From positions 1 to 64,000 of the forward strand of contig CAMYKZ010000012.1 of the NCBI GenBank assembly GCA_947259045.1: a DNA stretch of 64,000 bases. Reading direction: 5' to 3'. A program made the position numbers and the translations under genes. This DNA is from an uncultured Afifella sp. (GTDB taxonomy: Bacteria > Pseudomonadota > Alphaproteobacteria > Rhizobiales > Afifellaceae). The notes under the pieces were generated by a model. It was given only the letters and a program-made list of their open reading frames with translations. It did no database searches and had not been told where the DNA came from. This document shows positions 54,376 to 64,000 of this stretch, in pieces. How positions within the stretch are numbered: position 1 is the first letter of the stretch; every line of letters begins with the position of its first letter.

Positions 54376-56802
54376 ATGGATACTCGGGAATTAAGCGGCG
54401 ATACCGATCCTTCCAATGGCAGCAGACCGGAAAAAGACGTCGACCGGCAATGCGAGCATGGCCATGGCCGCCAAAGCGCTGTCGGCCAGTCTGCGCCAGA
54501 CCTGACCCCTGACGAATTCGTCGATCCTGTCTGCGGCATGAGTGTTGATCCGGATGCCGGGAAACCGATGTTTCGGCACAAGGGAACCGATTATCATTTT
54601 TGCAGTCAGCGGTGTCATGACCGGTTTTCTGCCGATCCGGAACATTTCCTGACCGGCGAACACCGGAAAGCCGACGAAGATGTCCCTGCCGGCACGCTCT
54701 ATACCTGCCCGATGGATCCGGAGATCATCCAGGAAGGCCCCGGCACATGCCCGATCTGCGGCATGGCTCTTGAACCGATGGGGCTGCCGGCCGACGGACC
54801 AAACCCGGAGCTGGTTGATTTTTCCCGACGACTGTACGTCAGTGCGTTGTTTGCCGTGCCGCTGCTGGTCATTGCCATGGGGCCAATGGTCGGTCTGCCG
54901 ATCCGCGAGTGGATCGGCGAACCGACGGCCAGCTGGCTTGAACTGCTTCTGGCGGCGCCCGTGGTTTGCTGGGCGGCGATCCCGTTTTTCCAGCGCGGCT
55001 GGTCTTCCATCATCAATCGCAGCCCGAACATGTGGACGCTGATTGCCATCGGTGTCGGTGCGGCGTTTTTATACAGTCTGGCGGCAACACTTGCACCTGG
55101 CCTGTTTCCGGCTTCATTCCGGACAGAGGCTGGCACGGTGCCGGTCTATTTCGAGGCTGCAGCGGTGATCATTACTCTGGTCTTTGTCGGTCAGGTACTG
55201 GAATTGCGTGCCCGCGAACGCACCGGCAGCGCGATACGGGCCTTGCTCAACCTGTCGCCGAAAACCGCCCGCAAGGTCGCCGATGACGGCAGCGAAAATG
55301 ATGTCGCGCTCGACACCGTTGTCAGCGGCGATGTTCTGCGCATCCGGCCGGGCGAATCCGTGCCTGTCGACGGCACCGTCACCGAGGGACGAACATCGAT
55401 CGATGAATCCATGCTGACAGGTGAACCGGTTCCGGTGGAAAAGGTTGAAGGTGACACGGTGACCGGCGGCACATTGAACGGTTCCGGATCGATCCTGATG
55501 CGGGCGGAAAAAGTCGGCGCTGAAACCATGCTTGCGCGGATCGTCGACATGGTGGCATCGGCGCAGCGGTCACGCGCGCCGATCCAGAGCCTGGCTGACC
55601 GGGTCGCCCGGTATTTCGTGCCGACCGTGGTTCTGGTGGCCATCGCAGCCTTTGTCATCTGGGCGATTGTCGGACCGCAGCCCAGCATGGTCTACGCACT
55701 GGTCGCAGCCGTTTCGGTGCTGATCATCGCCTGCCCGTGCGCGCTCGGTCTGGCAACGCCCATGTCGATCATGGTGGCGACCGGCCGCGGCGCTCAGGCC
55801 GGCGTTCTGATCCGCGATGCGGAAGCGCTGGAACTCTTTGCTGGCGTCGATACATTGATTGTCGACAAGACCGGAACGCTGACAAAAGGCAAACCTGAGC
55901 TGACCGATGTGATTGCAACAGACGGATTCGACGAGACTCAGGTCCTGTCACTGGCGGCAGCGCTGGAAAAAGGCTCCGAACACCCGCTGGCAGAGGCGAT
56001 CCTGGACGGTGCGGCAGCGCGCAATGTGGAAATTGTCAAGGCAACCGGTTTCGAGGCCGTGACCGGCAAGGGCGTTCTGGGCAATGTGGCCGGGCAAAAT
56101 GTGGCGCTTGGCAACCGGGCAATGATGGCGGACAGCACTATTGACGTGCAGATGTTGCAGGATCAGGCCGATGCGCTGCGCGGCGATGGCAAAACCGCAA
56201 TGTATATCTCAGTTGACGGCAAGGCCGCCGGCCTTGTCGCGGTCGCCGATCCGCTCAAGGAAACGACCGCCGAAGCCATCAAGGCGCTGCACGATGCCGG
56301 GCTGACCATCATCATGGCGACCGGCGATGAAGAGCGCACCGCCCGCGCTGTTGCTGAAAAACTCGGCATCGACGAGATCCGCGCCAATGTGCTGCCGGAA
56401 GACAAGAAAGCGCTGGTCGATGAACTGCGCGCCAGGGGTGCGTCCGTCGCCATGGCCGGTGACGGCGTCAATGATGCGCCGGCCCTTGCGGCGGCCGATG
56501 TCGGGATTGCCATGGGAACCGGTGCGGACGTTGCCATGGAGAGCGCCGGCATCACCCTGGTGAAGGGCGACCTGAAAGGTATTGTGCGGGCAAGGCGGCT
56601 GGCCCAGGCGACGATCAGGAACATCAAGCAGAACCTGTTCTTCGCCTTTGTCTACAATTCCGCCGGAGTGCCGATCGCAGCCGGCATTCTTTATCCGCTG
56701 ATCGGCACATTGCTGTCCCCGATGCTGGCAGCCGCCGCGATGAGCCTGTCGTCGATCTCCGTCATCGGCAATGCTTTGAGGCTGAAGACAATCCGCCTCT
56801 GA
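54376..56802 (+). CDS. copA: Copper-exporting P1B-type ATPase with YHS domain
   Basis: 808 residues. N-terminal His-rich stretch (CEHGHGRQ), a YHS domain (DPVCGMSV near 50, with FCSQRC), then a CPMDPEIIQ...CPICGM metal-binding module (from about 113), eight membrane helices, actuator TGEP near 350, metal site C453-P-C455, phosphorylation site D497-KTGT, and hinge [10 protein letters not shown]. The YN and MSLSS residues in the last helices mark the Cu(+) class. It exports cytoplasmic Cu(+). It replaces the usual N-terminal HMA domains by YHS plus the CPICGM module. Single gene; ATG 54376 follows GAGGAG. Confidence 0.93.
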   Translation: MDTRELSGDTDPSNGSRPEKDVDRQCEHGHGRQSAVGQSAPDLTPDEFVDPVCGMSVDPDAGKPMFRHKGTDYHFCSQRCHDRFSADPEHFLTGEHRKADEDVPAGTLYTCPMDPEIIQEGPGTCPICGMALEPMGLPADGPNPELVDFSRRLYVSALFAVPLLVIAMGPMVGLPIREWIGEPTASWLELLLAAPVVCWAAIPFFQRGWSSIINRSPNMWTLIAIGVGAAFLYSLAATLAPGLFPASFRTEAGTVPVYFEAAAVIITLVFVGQVLELRARERTGSAIRALLNLSPKTARKVADDGSENDVALDTVVSGDVLRIRPGESVPVDGTVTEGRTSIDESMLTGEPVPVEKVEGDTVTGGTLNGSGSILMRAEKVGAETMLARIVDMVASAQRSRAPIQSLADRVARYFVPTVVLVAIAAFVIWAIVGPQPSMVYALVAAVSVLIIACPCALGLATPMSIMVATGRGAQAGVLIRDAEALELFAGVDTLIVDKTGTLTKGKPELTDVIATDGFDETQVLSLAAALEKGSEHPLAEAILDGAAARNVEIVKATGFEAVTGKGVLGNVAGQNVALGNRAMMADSTIDVQMLQDQADALRGDGKTAMYISVDGKAAGLVAVADPLKETTAEAIKALHDAGLTIIMATGDEERTARAVAEKLGIDEIRANVLPEDKKALVDELRARGASVAMAGDGVNDAPALAAADVGIAMGTGADVAMESAGITLVKGDLKGIVRARRLAQATIRNIKQNLFFAFVYNSAGVPIAAGILYPLIGTLLSPMLAAAAMSLSSISVIGNALRLKTIRL

Positions 56803-57041
56803 CCCTTCAGCCCAATGCGAGCGCGACAATACGATCCCCAAAGGTCCGGCGTTTCACAGCGTTTGTCCCGGCCAATACGTCCTGCGGCGCAATGTCATTC
56901 GTGCGCCTCAGCCGTATCAGGCCGGAAAGACGCTGCGTCAGGCTGGCAGGCCAGGTTCCTTCAGTGGAATCAGAAAGAAAAAGAATGACCAGGACCAGTT
57001 GATTTCCCCGCCGGTTCGGTTCTTGATGTCGGTTCGGAGAG

Positions 57042-57060
57042 GCGGGACACGGGGTCCCGC
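57042..57060. repeat. Leader hairpin before the peptide ABC operon
   Basis: GCGGGAC and GTCCCGC form a perfect 7-bp stem with loop ACGGG, about 30 bases upstream of the ribosome site of the binding-protein gene. It could stabilise or regulate the operon mRNA; no T tract follows. Confidence 0.5.
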
Positions 57061-57092
57061 TCTCAATAATATCCGCTTTGGGAGAAGTACTC

Positions 57093-58711
57093 ATGCTTAT
57101 TAAAACGACATTCCGCGCCGCGATGGTCGGCGCCAGCCTTGCCATCCTGGCAGGTGCTGCGTCGGCGAAGACATTCGTCTATTGCTCGGAGGGCTCGCCG
57201 GAAGGTTTCGATCCGGCCCTTTACACGTCCGGCACGACATTCGATGCGTCGTCCCGGCAGATTTACAACAAGCTTGTCGAATTTGAACGCGGCACGACGA
57301 ATATCGGTCCGGCGCTGGCTGAAAGCTGGTCGGTCTCCGACGACGGTCTGGAATTCACGTTCAAACTGCGGCCGGGACGTTCAAACTGCGGCCGGGTGTG
57401 AAGTTTCACACGACGGATTATTTTACGCCGAGCCGCGATCTCAATGCCGACGACGTGGTGTTTTCGTTTGAACGCCAGCGCGTCAAGGAGCATCCCTATC
57501 ACGAGGTTTCCGGCGGCACCTGGGAATATTTCGGCGGCATGTCGATGCCCGATCTGATCAAGTCGGTGGAAAAGGTCGACGACCTGACGGTGAAGTTCGT
57601 CCTGAACCGTCCGGAAGCACCGATGATCGCCAATCTGGGAATGGACTTCGCGTCCATCCTGTCAAAGGAATATGCCGACGCCATGCTTGAAGCCGGCACG
57701 CCTGAGAACGTCAACCAGCAGCCGGTCGGCACGGGCCCGTTCCAGTTCGTGGCCTATCAGAAGGATGCCGTCGTCCGCTTCAAGGCGCATGACGGTTACT
57801 GGGCAGGCAAGGCTCCGATCGACGATCTTGTCTTTGCCATCACACCGGACAATTCGGTGCGGTACCAGAAACTGAAAGCGGGCGAATGCCACCTGATGCC
57901 CTATCCTAACCCGGCCGATCTTGAAGCGATGAAAGCCGACCAGGACCTCGTCGTGATGGAGCAGGAAGGCCTCAATGTCGGCTATCTGGCCTACAATACG
58001 ACAGTCGCCCCGTTCGACAAGGTTGAGGTGCGCAAGGCGCTGAATATGGCCATCAACAAGCAGGCCATCCTTGACGCCGTGTTCCAGGGCGCCGGCAAGA
58101 TCGCCAAGAACCCGATCCCGCCGACAATCTGGTCCTACAATGATGCCATTCAGGATGATCCGTACGATCCGGAAGCCGCCAAGAAAATGCTTGAAGATGC
58201 AGGCGTTTCCGACCTGAAGATGAAAGTCTGGGCGATGCCCGTCCAGCGGCCGTACAACCCGAACGCGCGGCGCATGGCGGAACTGATCCAAGCTGATTTC
58301 GCCAAAGTTGGCGTCGAGGTTGAAGTCGTGTCCTACGAATGGGGCGAGTATCTCAGCAAATCGCGCGAACTTGACCGCGACGGCGCGATCCTACTCGGCT
58401 GGACCGGCGATAACGGCGATCCGGACAATTTCCTCGCCGTGCTGCTTGGCTGCGATGGCGTTGAAAAATCGAACCGGGCGCAATGGTGCTACAAGCCTTT
58501 CGACGATGTGATCCAGAATGCGAAGACGGTTTCAGACAGCGCAGAACGGACAAAGCTCTATGAAGAAGCCCAGGTGATCTTCAAGGAGCAGGCGCCGTGG
58601 GCGACGATCGCCCATTCGATCGTCTTCAAACCGATGCGCAAGGAAGTCCAGGACTTCAAGATCGATCCGTTCGGCGGCCACATCTTCTACGGTGTCGACC
58701 TGGCCGAGTGA
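57093..58711 (+). pseudogene. Peptide ABC substrate-binding protein (DppA-like), frameshifted
   Basis: The N-terminal frame starts at ATG 57093 (GGAGAAG upstream) with a signal peptide ending ASAK near 24 and family opening [20 protein letters not shown], and stops at TGA 57399-57401. The rest of a family 5 binding protein is in another frame up to 58711 (DVVFSFERQR; VGTGPFQFVAYQKD). The break is an exact 20-bp tandem duplication (57357-57376 and 57377-57396). Removing one copy restores a single frame of 532 residues reading [17 protein letters not shown], the expected family sequence. The binding protein is therefore inactive unless the duplication is lost or is an assembly error. Confidence 0.9.
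57357..57396 (+). repeat. Exact 20-bp tandem duplication
   Basis: ACGTTCAAACTGCGGCCGGG occurs twice head to tail inside the DppA-like gene. Since 20 is not a multiple of three it shifts the frame and creates a TGA three bases after the second copy. Confidence 0.97.
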
Positions 58712-58768
58712 AGATTAATTTGATCCCGCGGCGGGCCGTTTCTACGGCCCGTTGCATTGGAATAGATA

Positions 58769-59869
58769 ATGACATTTGACGGCGAGCGCATTCTTCGCGA
58801 CCTGATGGCCCGGACCGAGCTTGATGCGATCGCCCTGGTGCCCGGCGCCAATTTCCGCCATGTCTATGGCAAAAGCTTTCACCAGAACGAACGCTCGCTG
58901 GTCGTGCTGCTGATCCGCGAGGGAAAGAATCTTGCCGTCGTGCCGCAGCTGGAAGCGGCATCCTTCGACATGATCGGATTTGGCGGCGCTGAATTTCACT
59001 GGCGCGACAATGACGGCGCGAATGCCGCATTTGATGCGCTCGCCGATCATTGCGACCCGAAACGCATCGGCGTTGAAGGCCAGACCATGCGGGTGCTTGA
59101 ACATCACGGCCTGAAACGCGCCTTTCCCGAGGCTGAAATCGTCGACATGCACAAGGCGATTTCCTCCGCGCTGCGGCTGCACAAATCCGATGCCGATATT
59201 GACCTGATGCGGAAGGCGATCGCAATTTCCGAAGACGCCTTGCGGCGCACGCTCGACGAAGTGCGCATCGGCCAGAGCGAAACCGACATTGAGAGCCTGC
59301 TTCTGAAGAACCTGTTCGGCGCCGGTGCCGAAGGGCTGTCCTTCGACCCGATCGTCGCCGCCGCCAACAATTCCCACAAGCCCCACGCCAAGGCGCGGGC
59401 CGATTACGCCATTCAGGCCGGCGATGCGCTGCTGCTGGATTTCGGCGCCGATTATCGCGGCTACAAGGCCGACATTACCCGAACTGTATTCATCGGCCAT
59501 TGCCCCGATGACGCACATGGCGTCTACGACACGGTGCTGTTCGCCAACCATGCCGGCCGGGAAATCTCGGGCCCCGGCGTCAGCGCCCATGCCATCGACG
59601 ATTGCGTGCTCGGCGTGCTGGAAGCCTCGCCCTATTCTGAATTTATCCGCACCAAGACCGGACACGGCCTTGGCCGCGACGTTCATGAAGACCCTTATAT
59701 CATGCGCGGCAATCATCAGCAGATGGAGCCGGGCATGGTGTTCACCATCGAGCCCGGGCTCTACCTGCCCGGCCGGTTCGGTGTTCGCATCGAGGATGAT
59801 ATTGTGATCACCGGCGACGGTGCGGAAAGCCTGACGACATTACCGCGGGAGGTCACGGTGATATGCTGA
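58769..59869 (+). CDS. Xaa-Pro peptidase (M24 family)
   Basis: 366-residue cytoplasmic pita-bread metallopeptidase. All five metal ligands are present: D224 (LLDFGADYRGY), D235 (ADITRT), H299 (KTGHGLGRDVHEDP), E328 (TIEPGLY) and E342 (RIEDD). The N-terminal creatinase-like domain (1-140) is typical of PepQ/YpdF-type proline peptidases. It is the second gene of the peptide ABC operon and overlaps the first permease gene by 7 bases, so imported proline-containing peptides are the likely substrates. Confidence 0.92.
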   Translation: MTFDGERILRDLMARTELDAIALVPGANFRHVYGKSFHQNERSLVVLLIREGKNLAVVPQLEAASFDMIGFGGAEFHWRDNDGANAAFDALADHCDPKRIGVEGQTMRVLEHHGLKRAFPEAEIVDMHKAISSALRLHKSDADIDLMRKAIAISEDALRRTLDEVRIGQSETDIESLLLKNLFGAGAEGLSFDPIVAAANNSHKPHAKARADYAIQAGDALLLDFGADYRGYKADITRTVFIGHCPDDAHGVYDTVLFANHAGREISGPGVSAHAIDDCVLGVLEASPYSEFIRTKTGHGLGRDVHEDPYIMRGNHQQMEPGMVFTIEPGLYLPGRFGVRIEDDIVITGDGAESLTTLPREVTVIC

Positions 59870-60870
59870 AATTCTTCTTTAGCCGGCTTGGGCTTCTGAT
59901 CCCGACATTCATCGGCGTCTCGATTATCTCGTTCAGCTTTATCCGCATGCTGCCTGGCGACCCGGTGCTGTTGCTCGCAGGTGAGCGCGGAATGTCGGAG
60001 GAACGTTACGCCGAGGCGATGGCGAAATTCGGCTTCGACCGGCCTTATGTCGTACAATATCTGGATTATCTCGCCGGCCTTGTTCGCGGTGACTTCGGCA
60101 ATTCGATTGTTACGAAAAAACCGGTTCTGACGGAATTCATGACATTGTTCCCGGCGACGCTGGAATTATCGATCATTGCCATGTTGCTTGCCGTTTCGAT
60201 CGGGATACCGGCGGGGATCATAGCCGCCGCCAAACGCGGCACATTTTTCGATCAGGCCGTGATGGGCACCGCGCTGGTCGGCTATTCGATGCCGATCTTC
60301 TGGTGGGGCCTGCTGCTGATCATGTTCTTCTCCGGCACCTTGGGCTGGACCCCGGTATCGGGCCGGATATCGCTGCTCTACTATTTCCCCGATGTGACCG
60401 GCTTCATGCTGATAGACAGCCTCTTGTCCGGCCAGAAGGGCGCTTTCACATCGGCGGTGAGCCATCTCATCCTGCCGGCTATCGTGCTGGGGACAATCCC
60501 GCTTGCGGTCATCGCCCGGCAGACGCGATCGGCCATGCTGGAGGTTCTGGGCGAGGATTATGTGCGCACGGCAAAAGCCAAGGGCCTGCCGAACATCCGC
60601 ATTGTCGGGCTGCATGCTTTGCGCAACGCGCTGATACCGGTGATTACGGTGATCGGCCTGTCGGTGGGAACATTGCTCGCCGGCGCCATCCTGACGGAAA
60701 CGATTTTCTCATGGCCCGGGATCGGCAAATGGATGGTGGATTCCGTCTTCCGGCGCGATTATCCGGTGATCCAGGGCGGACTCATCCTGATCGCCGCCAT
60801 CATCATGCTGGTCAACCTGCTGGTCGATGTTCTCTACGGCCTGATCAACCCCAGAATCCGGCATACATGA
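59863..60870 (+). CDS. Peptide ABC permease (DppB-like)
   Basis: 335-residue membrane protein. N-terminal family signature RLGLLIPTFIGVSIISFSFI and PGDPVLLLAG; EAA-type loop VLGEDYVRTAKAKGLPNIRI near 230; C-terminal YGLINPRIRHT typical of DppB/OppB. Six hydrophobic helices. It is coupled to the peptidase gene upstream and lies 1 base before the next permease. Confidence 0.93.
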   Translation: MLKFFFSRLGLLIPTFIGVSIISFSFIRMLPGDPVLLLAGERGMSEERYAEAMAKFGFDRPYVVQYLDYLAGLVRGDFGNSIVTKKPVLTEFMTLFPATLELSIIAMLLAVSIGIPAGIIAAAKRGTFFDQAVMGTALVGYSMPIFWWGLLLIMFFSGTLGWTPVSGRISLLYYFPDVTGFMLIDSLLSGQKGAFTSAVSHLILPAIVLGTIPLAVIARQTRSAMLEVLGEDYVRTAKAKGLPNIRIVGLHALRNALIPVITVIGLSVGTLLAGAILTETIFSWPGIGKWMVDSVFRRDYPVIQGGLILIAAIIMLVNLLVDVLYGLINPRIRHT

Positions 60871-60871
60871 T

Positions 60872-61789
60872 ATGAGCGAAATCACCGCTACAACAGATGT
60901 GACAGCTCAGGCCGGACGCAGTGCGATGCGCCAGATGATGTCTGAATTCTGGTTCTATTTCTCCGAAAACCGCGGCGCGGTGATCGGGCTTTATGTCTTT
61001 CTTGTCCTCATTGTGCTTGCGCTGCTCGCGCCGCTGATCGCGCCGCATGATCCGGCCGCACAAAACCGTGCGGCTCTGCTGTTGCCGCCGGTGTGGCAGG
61101 ATGGCGGGCAATCGGCGTACCTGCTGGGCACCGATGCGGTTGGCCGCGACATGCTTTCCAGGCTGATTTACGGCGCCCGGTTTTCGCTGTTTATCGGCGT
61201 GATCGTTGTGACGATCGCATTGAGCGGCGGCATAACCATTGGCCTGATTGCGGGTTATTTCCGCGGCTGGGTCGATGTGGTCATCATGCGTATCATGGAT
61301 GTGATCCTGGCCTTTCCCTCGCTACTGCTGGCTCTCGTTCTGGTGGCGGTACTCGGCCCCGGTCTGCTCAACGCTATGATTGCCATCGCGCTGGTGCTGC
61401 AGCCGCATTTCGTCCGCCTGACACGCGCGGCCGTGATGAGCGAAAAGACCAAGGAATATGTCATTTCCGCAAGAGTGGCCGGCGCCGGTCCGCTGCGGCT
61501 GATGACAAAAACCATCCTGCCGAACTGCCTGGCGCCATTGATCGTGCAGGCGACATTGTCTTTCTCGACTGCCATTCTGGACGCTGCCGCGCTCGGGTTC
61601 CTTGGCATGGGCGCACAGCCGCCGACGCCGGAATGGGGCACCATGCTGGCCGACGCGCGCGAATTCATCTCCCGCGCCTGGTGGGTCGTCACCCTGCCCG
61701 GCCTGATGATCCTGGTCACCGTGCTGGCGATCAATCTTGTCGGCGACGGGCTGCGTGACGCGCTCGATCCGAAACTGAAGCGGAGCTGA
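60872..61789 (+). CDS. Peptide ABC permease (DppC-like)
   Basis: 305 residues. Cytoplasmic N-terminal tail, first helix RGAVIGLYVFLVLIVLALLA, LLGTDAVGRDMLSRLIYGAR near 90 (DppC/OppC signature), EAA loop VMSEKTKEYVISARVAGAGP near 190 and GLRDALDPKLKRS at the end. It forms the channel with the DppB-like protein. Confidence 0.93.
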   Translation: MSEITATTDVTAQAGRSAMRQMMSEFWFYFSENRGAVIGLYVFLVLIVLALLAPLIAPHDPAAQNRAALLLPPVWQDGGQSAYLLGTDAVGRDMLSRLIYGARFSLFIGVIVVTIALSGGITIGLIAGYFRGWVDVVIMRIMDVILAFPSLLLALVLVAVLGPGLLNAMIAIALVLQPHFVRLTRAAVMSEKTKEYVISARVAGAGPLRLMTKTILPNCLAPLIVQATLSFSTAILDAAALGFLGMGAQPPTPEWGTMLADAREFISRAWWVVTLPGLMILVTVLAINLVGDGLRDALDPKLKRS

Positions 61790-61794
61790 GCGGG

Positions 61795-62778
61795 ATGGCG
61801 CTTCTGGATATCAGCAACCTGTCGGTCACATTCGATACCGCATCAGGGCCGTTCCGGGCCGTCGATGGCGTTGACCTGTCGATCGAAGCCGGCGACGTGC
61901 TGGCGATCGTCGGTGAATCCGGATCCGGCAAGTCTGTCGCCATGCTGGCCGTCATGGGGCTGCTGCCGAACACGGCGACGGTGACGGCCGACGATATGCG
62001 GTTTGCCGGAAAGGATTTGCGCACGCTGAGCACAAAACAGCGCCGCGATATTATCGGCCGCGACATGGCGATGATCTTCCAGGAGCCGGTTGCCAGCCTC
62101 AATCCGTGTTTCACCGTCGGTTTCCAGGTCGGCGAGGCGCTGAAGGCGCATTTGGGGATGAACCGCGCCGAGCGCCGCGAGCGGGTTGTCGAGCTGCTGA
62201 ACGATGTCGGAATCCCCGAGCCGGAGAAACGCCTGTCGGCATTTCCGCACCAATTGTCCGGCGGCATGAGCCAGCGCGTGATGATCGCCATGGCAATTTC
62301 CTGCCGGCCGAAATTGCTGATCGCCGACGAACCGACAACTGCGCTTGACGTGACCATCCAGGCGCAGATCCTCGACCTTCTTTTGCGGGTGCAGGAGGAG
62401 ACCGGCATGGCGCTGGTGCTGATCACCCACGATATGGGCGTGGTGGCGGAAACGGCGCAGCGGGTCGTGGTGCAATATGCCGGCCAGCAGGTTGAACGGC
62501 AGAATGTGATCGGCCTGTTCGAGACACCGCATCATCCCTACACATCGGCGCTGCTGGACGCCCTGCCCGACCGTGCAACCGGCAACCGGTTGCCGGCGAT
62601 CCCCGGCATCGTGCCCGGCCAGGGCGACCGCCCGGATGGCTGTCTGTTCAATCCCCGCTGCAAGTTCGCCGACGACCGGTGCCGCACGGATGCGCCGCCA
62701 CGCCAGCCGGAGGCACTTGGCGAGGCGCTCTGCCATTACCCTCTCCAGACCGCCGGAAAAACGGGAGAGATGGCATGA
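61795..62778 (+). CDS. Peptide ABC ATPase (DppD-like)
   Basis: 327 residues. Walker A GESGSGKS, signature LSGGMSQRVMIAMAI, Walker B LIADEPTTALDV, switch VLITHDM, and the C-terminal oligopeptide-transporter tail with the cysteine cluster CLFNPRCKFADDRC, which in related proteins may bind an iron-sulfur cluster. ATG 61795 is 5 bases after the permease stop. Its stop overlaps the next ATPase start (ATGA). Confidence 0.93.
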   Translation: MALLDISNLSVTFDTASGPFRAVDGVDLSIEAGDVLAIVGESGSGKSVAMLAVMGLLPNTATVTADDMRFAGKDLRTLSTKQRRDIIGRDMAMIFQEPVASLNPCFTVGFQVGEALKAHLGMNRAERRERVVELLNDVGIPEPEKRLSAFPHQLSGGMSQRVMIAMAISCRPKLLIADEPTTALDVTIQAQILDLLLRVQEETGMALVLITHDMGVVAETAQRVVVQYAGQQVERQNVIGLFETPHHPYTSALLDALPDRATGNRLPAIPGIVPGQGDRPDGCLFNPRCKFADDRCRTDAPPRQPEALGEALCHYPLQTAGKTGEMA

Positions 62779-63749
62779 ACACAATCGTTGAAGCGACTGA
62801 CCTTGCACGGTTTTACAAGGTTTCGCGCGGCCTGTTCAGCGAGCCAGGCACAGTCAGGGCACTGGCGGGCGCAAGCTTTCAGGTCAAGGCCGGCGAGACC
62901 CTTGCGGTGGTCGGCGAATCCGGCTGCGGCAAGTCGACCCTGGCGCGGCTGATCACCATGATCGAATCACCAACCGGCGGCCACTTGCGCATCGATGGAA
63001 ATGACATTTCCGGCGCAACCGAAGACCAGAAAAAGCTGCTGCGCCAGACCGTTCAGATCGTCTTCCAGAATCCCTATGGCTCGCTCAATCCGCGCCAGAA
63101 AATCGGCACGATCCTGGAAGAGCCGCTGGTCATCAATACCGATATGCCGGCCGATGCCCGGCGCGCGAAGGCGCTCGACATGCTGGCCCGTGTCGGATTG
63201 CGGCCGGAACATTATGGCCGTTATCCGCACATGTTCTCCGGCGGGCAGCGCCAGCGGATTGCCGTTGCCAGGGCGCTGATGATGGACCCGAAGATCATTG
63301 TCCTGGACGAGCCGGTTTCGGCGCTGGACGTATCAATACAGGCGCAGGTTCTCAATCTTCTTGCCGATCTGCAGGACGAGTTCGGCCTGACCTATATCTT
63401 CATCAGCCACGATCTCTCGGTGGTCCGTTTCGTGGCCGACCATGTGATGGTGATGTATCTCGGGCGGCCCGTTGAGACGGCGTCTGTGGAAGAGATCTTC
63501 AGCCATCCGCGGCATCCCTATACCAAGGCGCTCCTGTCGGCGACGCCGGTCGCCGATCCCAAGCGCAAGCGCGACAATATCAAGCTTGAGGGCGAATTGC
63601 CTTCGCCGTTCGATCCGCCGACGGGATGCGCGTTTCATCCGCGCTGCGCCTATGCCGATGCGCGTTGCAAACGCGAAACGCCCGCCATGAGCAAGGCGGG
63701 CGCAAGCGAAGTCTTCTGCTTTGGCGTCGAGGAAGGCCGGATCGACTGA
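62775..63749 (+). CDS. Peptide ABC ATPase (DppF-like)
   Basis: 324 residues. Walker A GESGCGKST, Q-loop IVFQNPYGSLNPR, signature FSGGQRQRIAVARAL, Walker B IIVLDEPVSALDV, switch IFISHDLSVV, and C-terminal CAFHPRCAYADARC cluster. GGGAGAG precedes ATG 62775. Last gene of the operon; convergent with the bioY-like gene 12 bases on. Confidence 0.93.
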   Translation: MNTIVEATDLARFYKVSRGLFSEPGTVRALAGASFQVKAGETLAVVGESGCGKSTLARLITMIESPTGGHLRIDGNDISGATEDQKKLLRQTVQIVFQNPYGSLNPRQKIGTILEEPLVINTDMPADARRAKALDMLARVGLRPEHYGRYPHMFSGGQRQRIAVARALMMDPKIIVLDEPVSALDVSIQAQVLNLLADLQDEFGLTYIFISHDLSVVRFVADHVMVMYLGRPVETASVEEIFSHPRHPYTKALLSATPVADPKRKRDNIKLEGELPSPFDPPTGCAFHPRCAYADARCKRETPAMSKAGASEVFCFGVEEGRID

Positions 63750-63761
63750 TCCGGCATCCGC

Positions 63762-64000
63762 TCAACTCTTCCTGAACATCCGCCAGATAGCCGGCACAAG
63801 GCACGAGGCCAGCGCGATTTTGGTCAGATCCGCCAGAATGAACGGATAGAAGCCCCATTCCAGGACCGGCTTGTCCCAGCCGAGCAGAGCGCCAAGCCAA
63901 AAAAGACCCAGCGCATACATGACGGCAAGTCCGGTAAGCATGACGCCGAACAGCACAAACGGATTGCGGTCGAAACCGCGTTCGGCAAACCAGCCGACTA
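63762..64000 (-). CDS. bioY: BioY biotin transporter (5' end outside window)
   Basis: Only the C-terminal 78 residues are visible; the frame continues beyond the right edge. The end FGVMLTGLAVMYALGLFWLG, then EWGFYPFILADLTKIALASC matches the conserved C terminus of BioY, the substrate-binding membrane component of biotin ECF transporters. Whether bioM/bioN are linked cannot be seen. Confidence 0.85.
   Translation of the reverse strand, partial: VGWFAERGFDRNPFVLFGVMLTGLAVMYALGLFWLGALLGWDKPVLEWGFYPFILADLTKIALASCLVPAIWRMFRKS

Noticed and set aside
57357-57401. Programmed ribosomal frameshift in the binding-protein gene
   Set aside because: The frame change is fully explained by an exact 20-bp duplication; no slippery heptamer or reason for recoding in this family.

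Overview
The window reads as a chromosomal stretch of an alphaproteobacterium of the order Hyphomicrobiales (Rhizobiales). Grounds: high GC, dense operons joined by ATGA or TGATG overlaps, Rhizobium etli-type asparaginase, Rhizobium-type rhamnose genes (rhaRTPQSU/DI), and a locus matching the hybrid FixL - FxkR - FixK oxygen cascade known from R. etli. No rRNA, CRISPR array, phage or intact transposase was seen. Two tRNA genes (Pro-CGG, Gln-TTG) lie at 16.3-16.6 kb.

Layout. 0-5.8 kb: chromate module (chrA cut by the left edge, rhodanese/ChrB-like partner), GNAT acetyltransferase and asparaginase, DUF3750 protein, AlkC-like DNA repair protein, a small four-cysteine exported protein. 5.9-16.1 kb: thiolase/acyl-CoA ligase pair, FecR-domain protein, orphan betaine-type binding protein coupled to an L,D-transpeptidase, a CHASE2-PAS-GGDEF-EAL protein, a class III aminotransferase. 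16.3-18.7 kb: two tRNAs between inverted IS481-like end sequences, then a chemoreceptor. 19.0-27.6 kb: betaine/choline-type uptake and catabolic operon (binding protein, ATPase, double permease, choline-kinase-like protein, dimethylglycine-dehydrogenase-like flavoprotein) with a divergent DeoR regulator. 27.7-29.4 kb: DUF1349 protein, TetR regulator and DUF1330-like gene sharing duplicated operators.

29.4-39.1 kb is the most unusual part. A leftward co-directional set, larA-larC-larE-larB followed by a complete CUT1 ABC transporter, encodes a nickel-pincer (NPN) 2-hydroxyacid racemase/epimerase homologue, all three cofactor-making proteins, and a transporter whose two permeases both carry extra membrane segments. 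A decayed sugar-isomerase-like TIM-barrel gene lies just outside it. I infer uptake and stereochemical inversion of a hydroxyacid or sugar acid whose identity the sequence does not give.

39.2-42.9 kb holds a FixL-type heme-PAS hybrid kinase, an OmpR-family regulator and a FixK-type regulator, with four 10-bp-phased GNNACA repeats in front of fixK. 42.9-52.4 kb is the rhamnose region, divergent around a strong palindromic operator; the rhamnulokinase gene rhaK is missing. 52.4-56.8 kb: aldo/keto reductase, a second L,D-transpeptidase, a copper P-type ATPase with a MerR-type promoter. 57.1-63.7 kb: a dpp-like peptide ABC operon with an embedded Xaa-Pro peptidase; its binding-protein gene is broken by an exact 20-bp tandem duplication. 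The right edge cuts a bioY-like gene.
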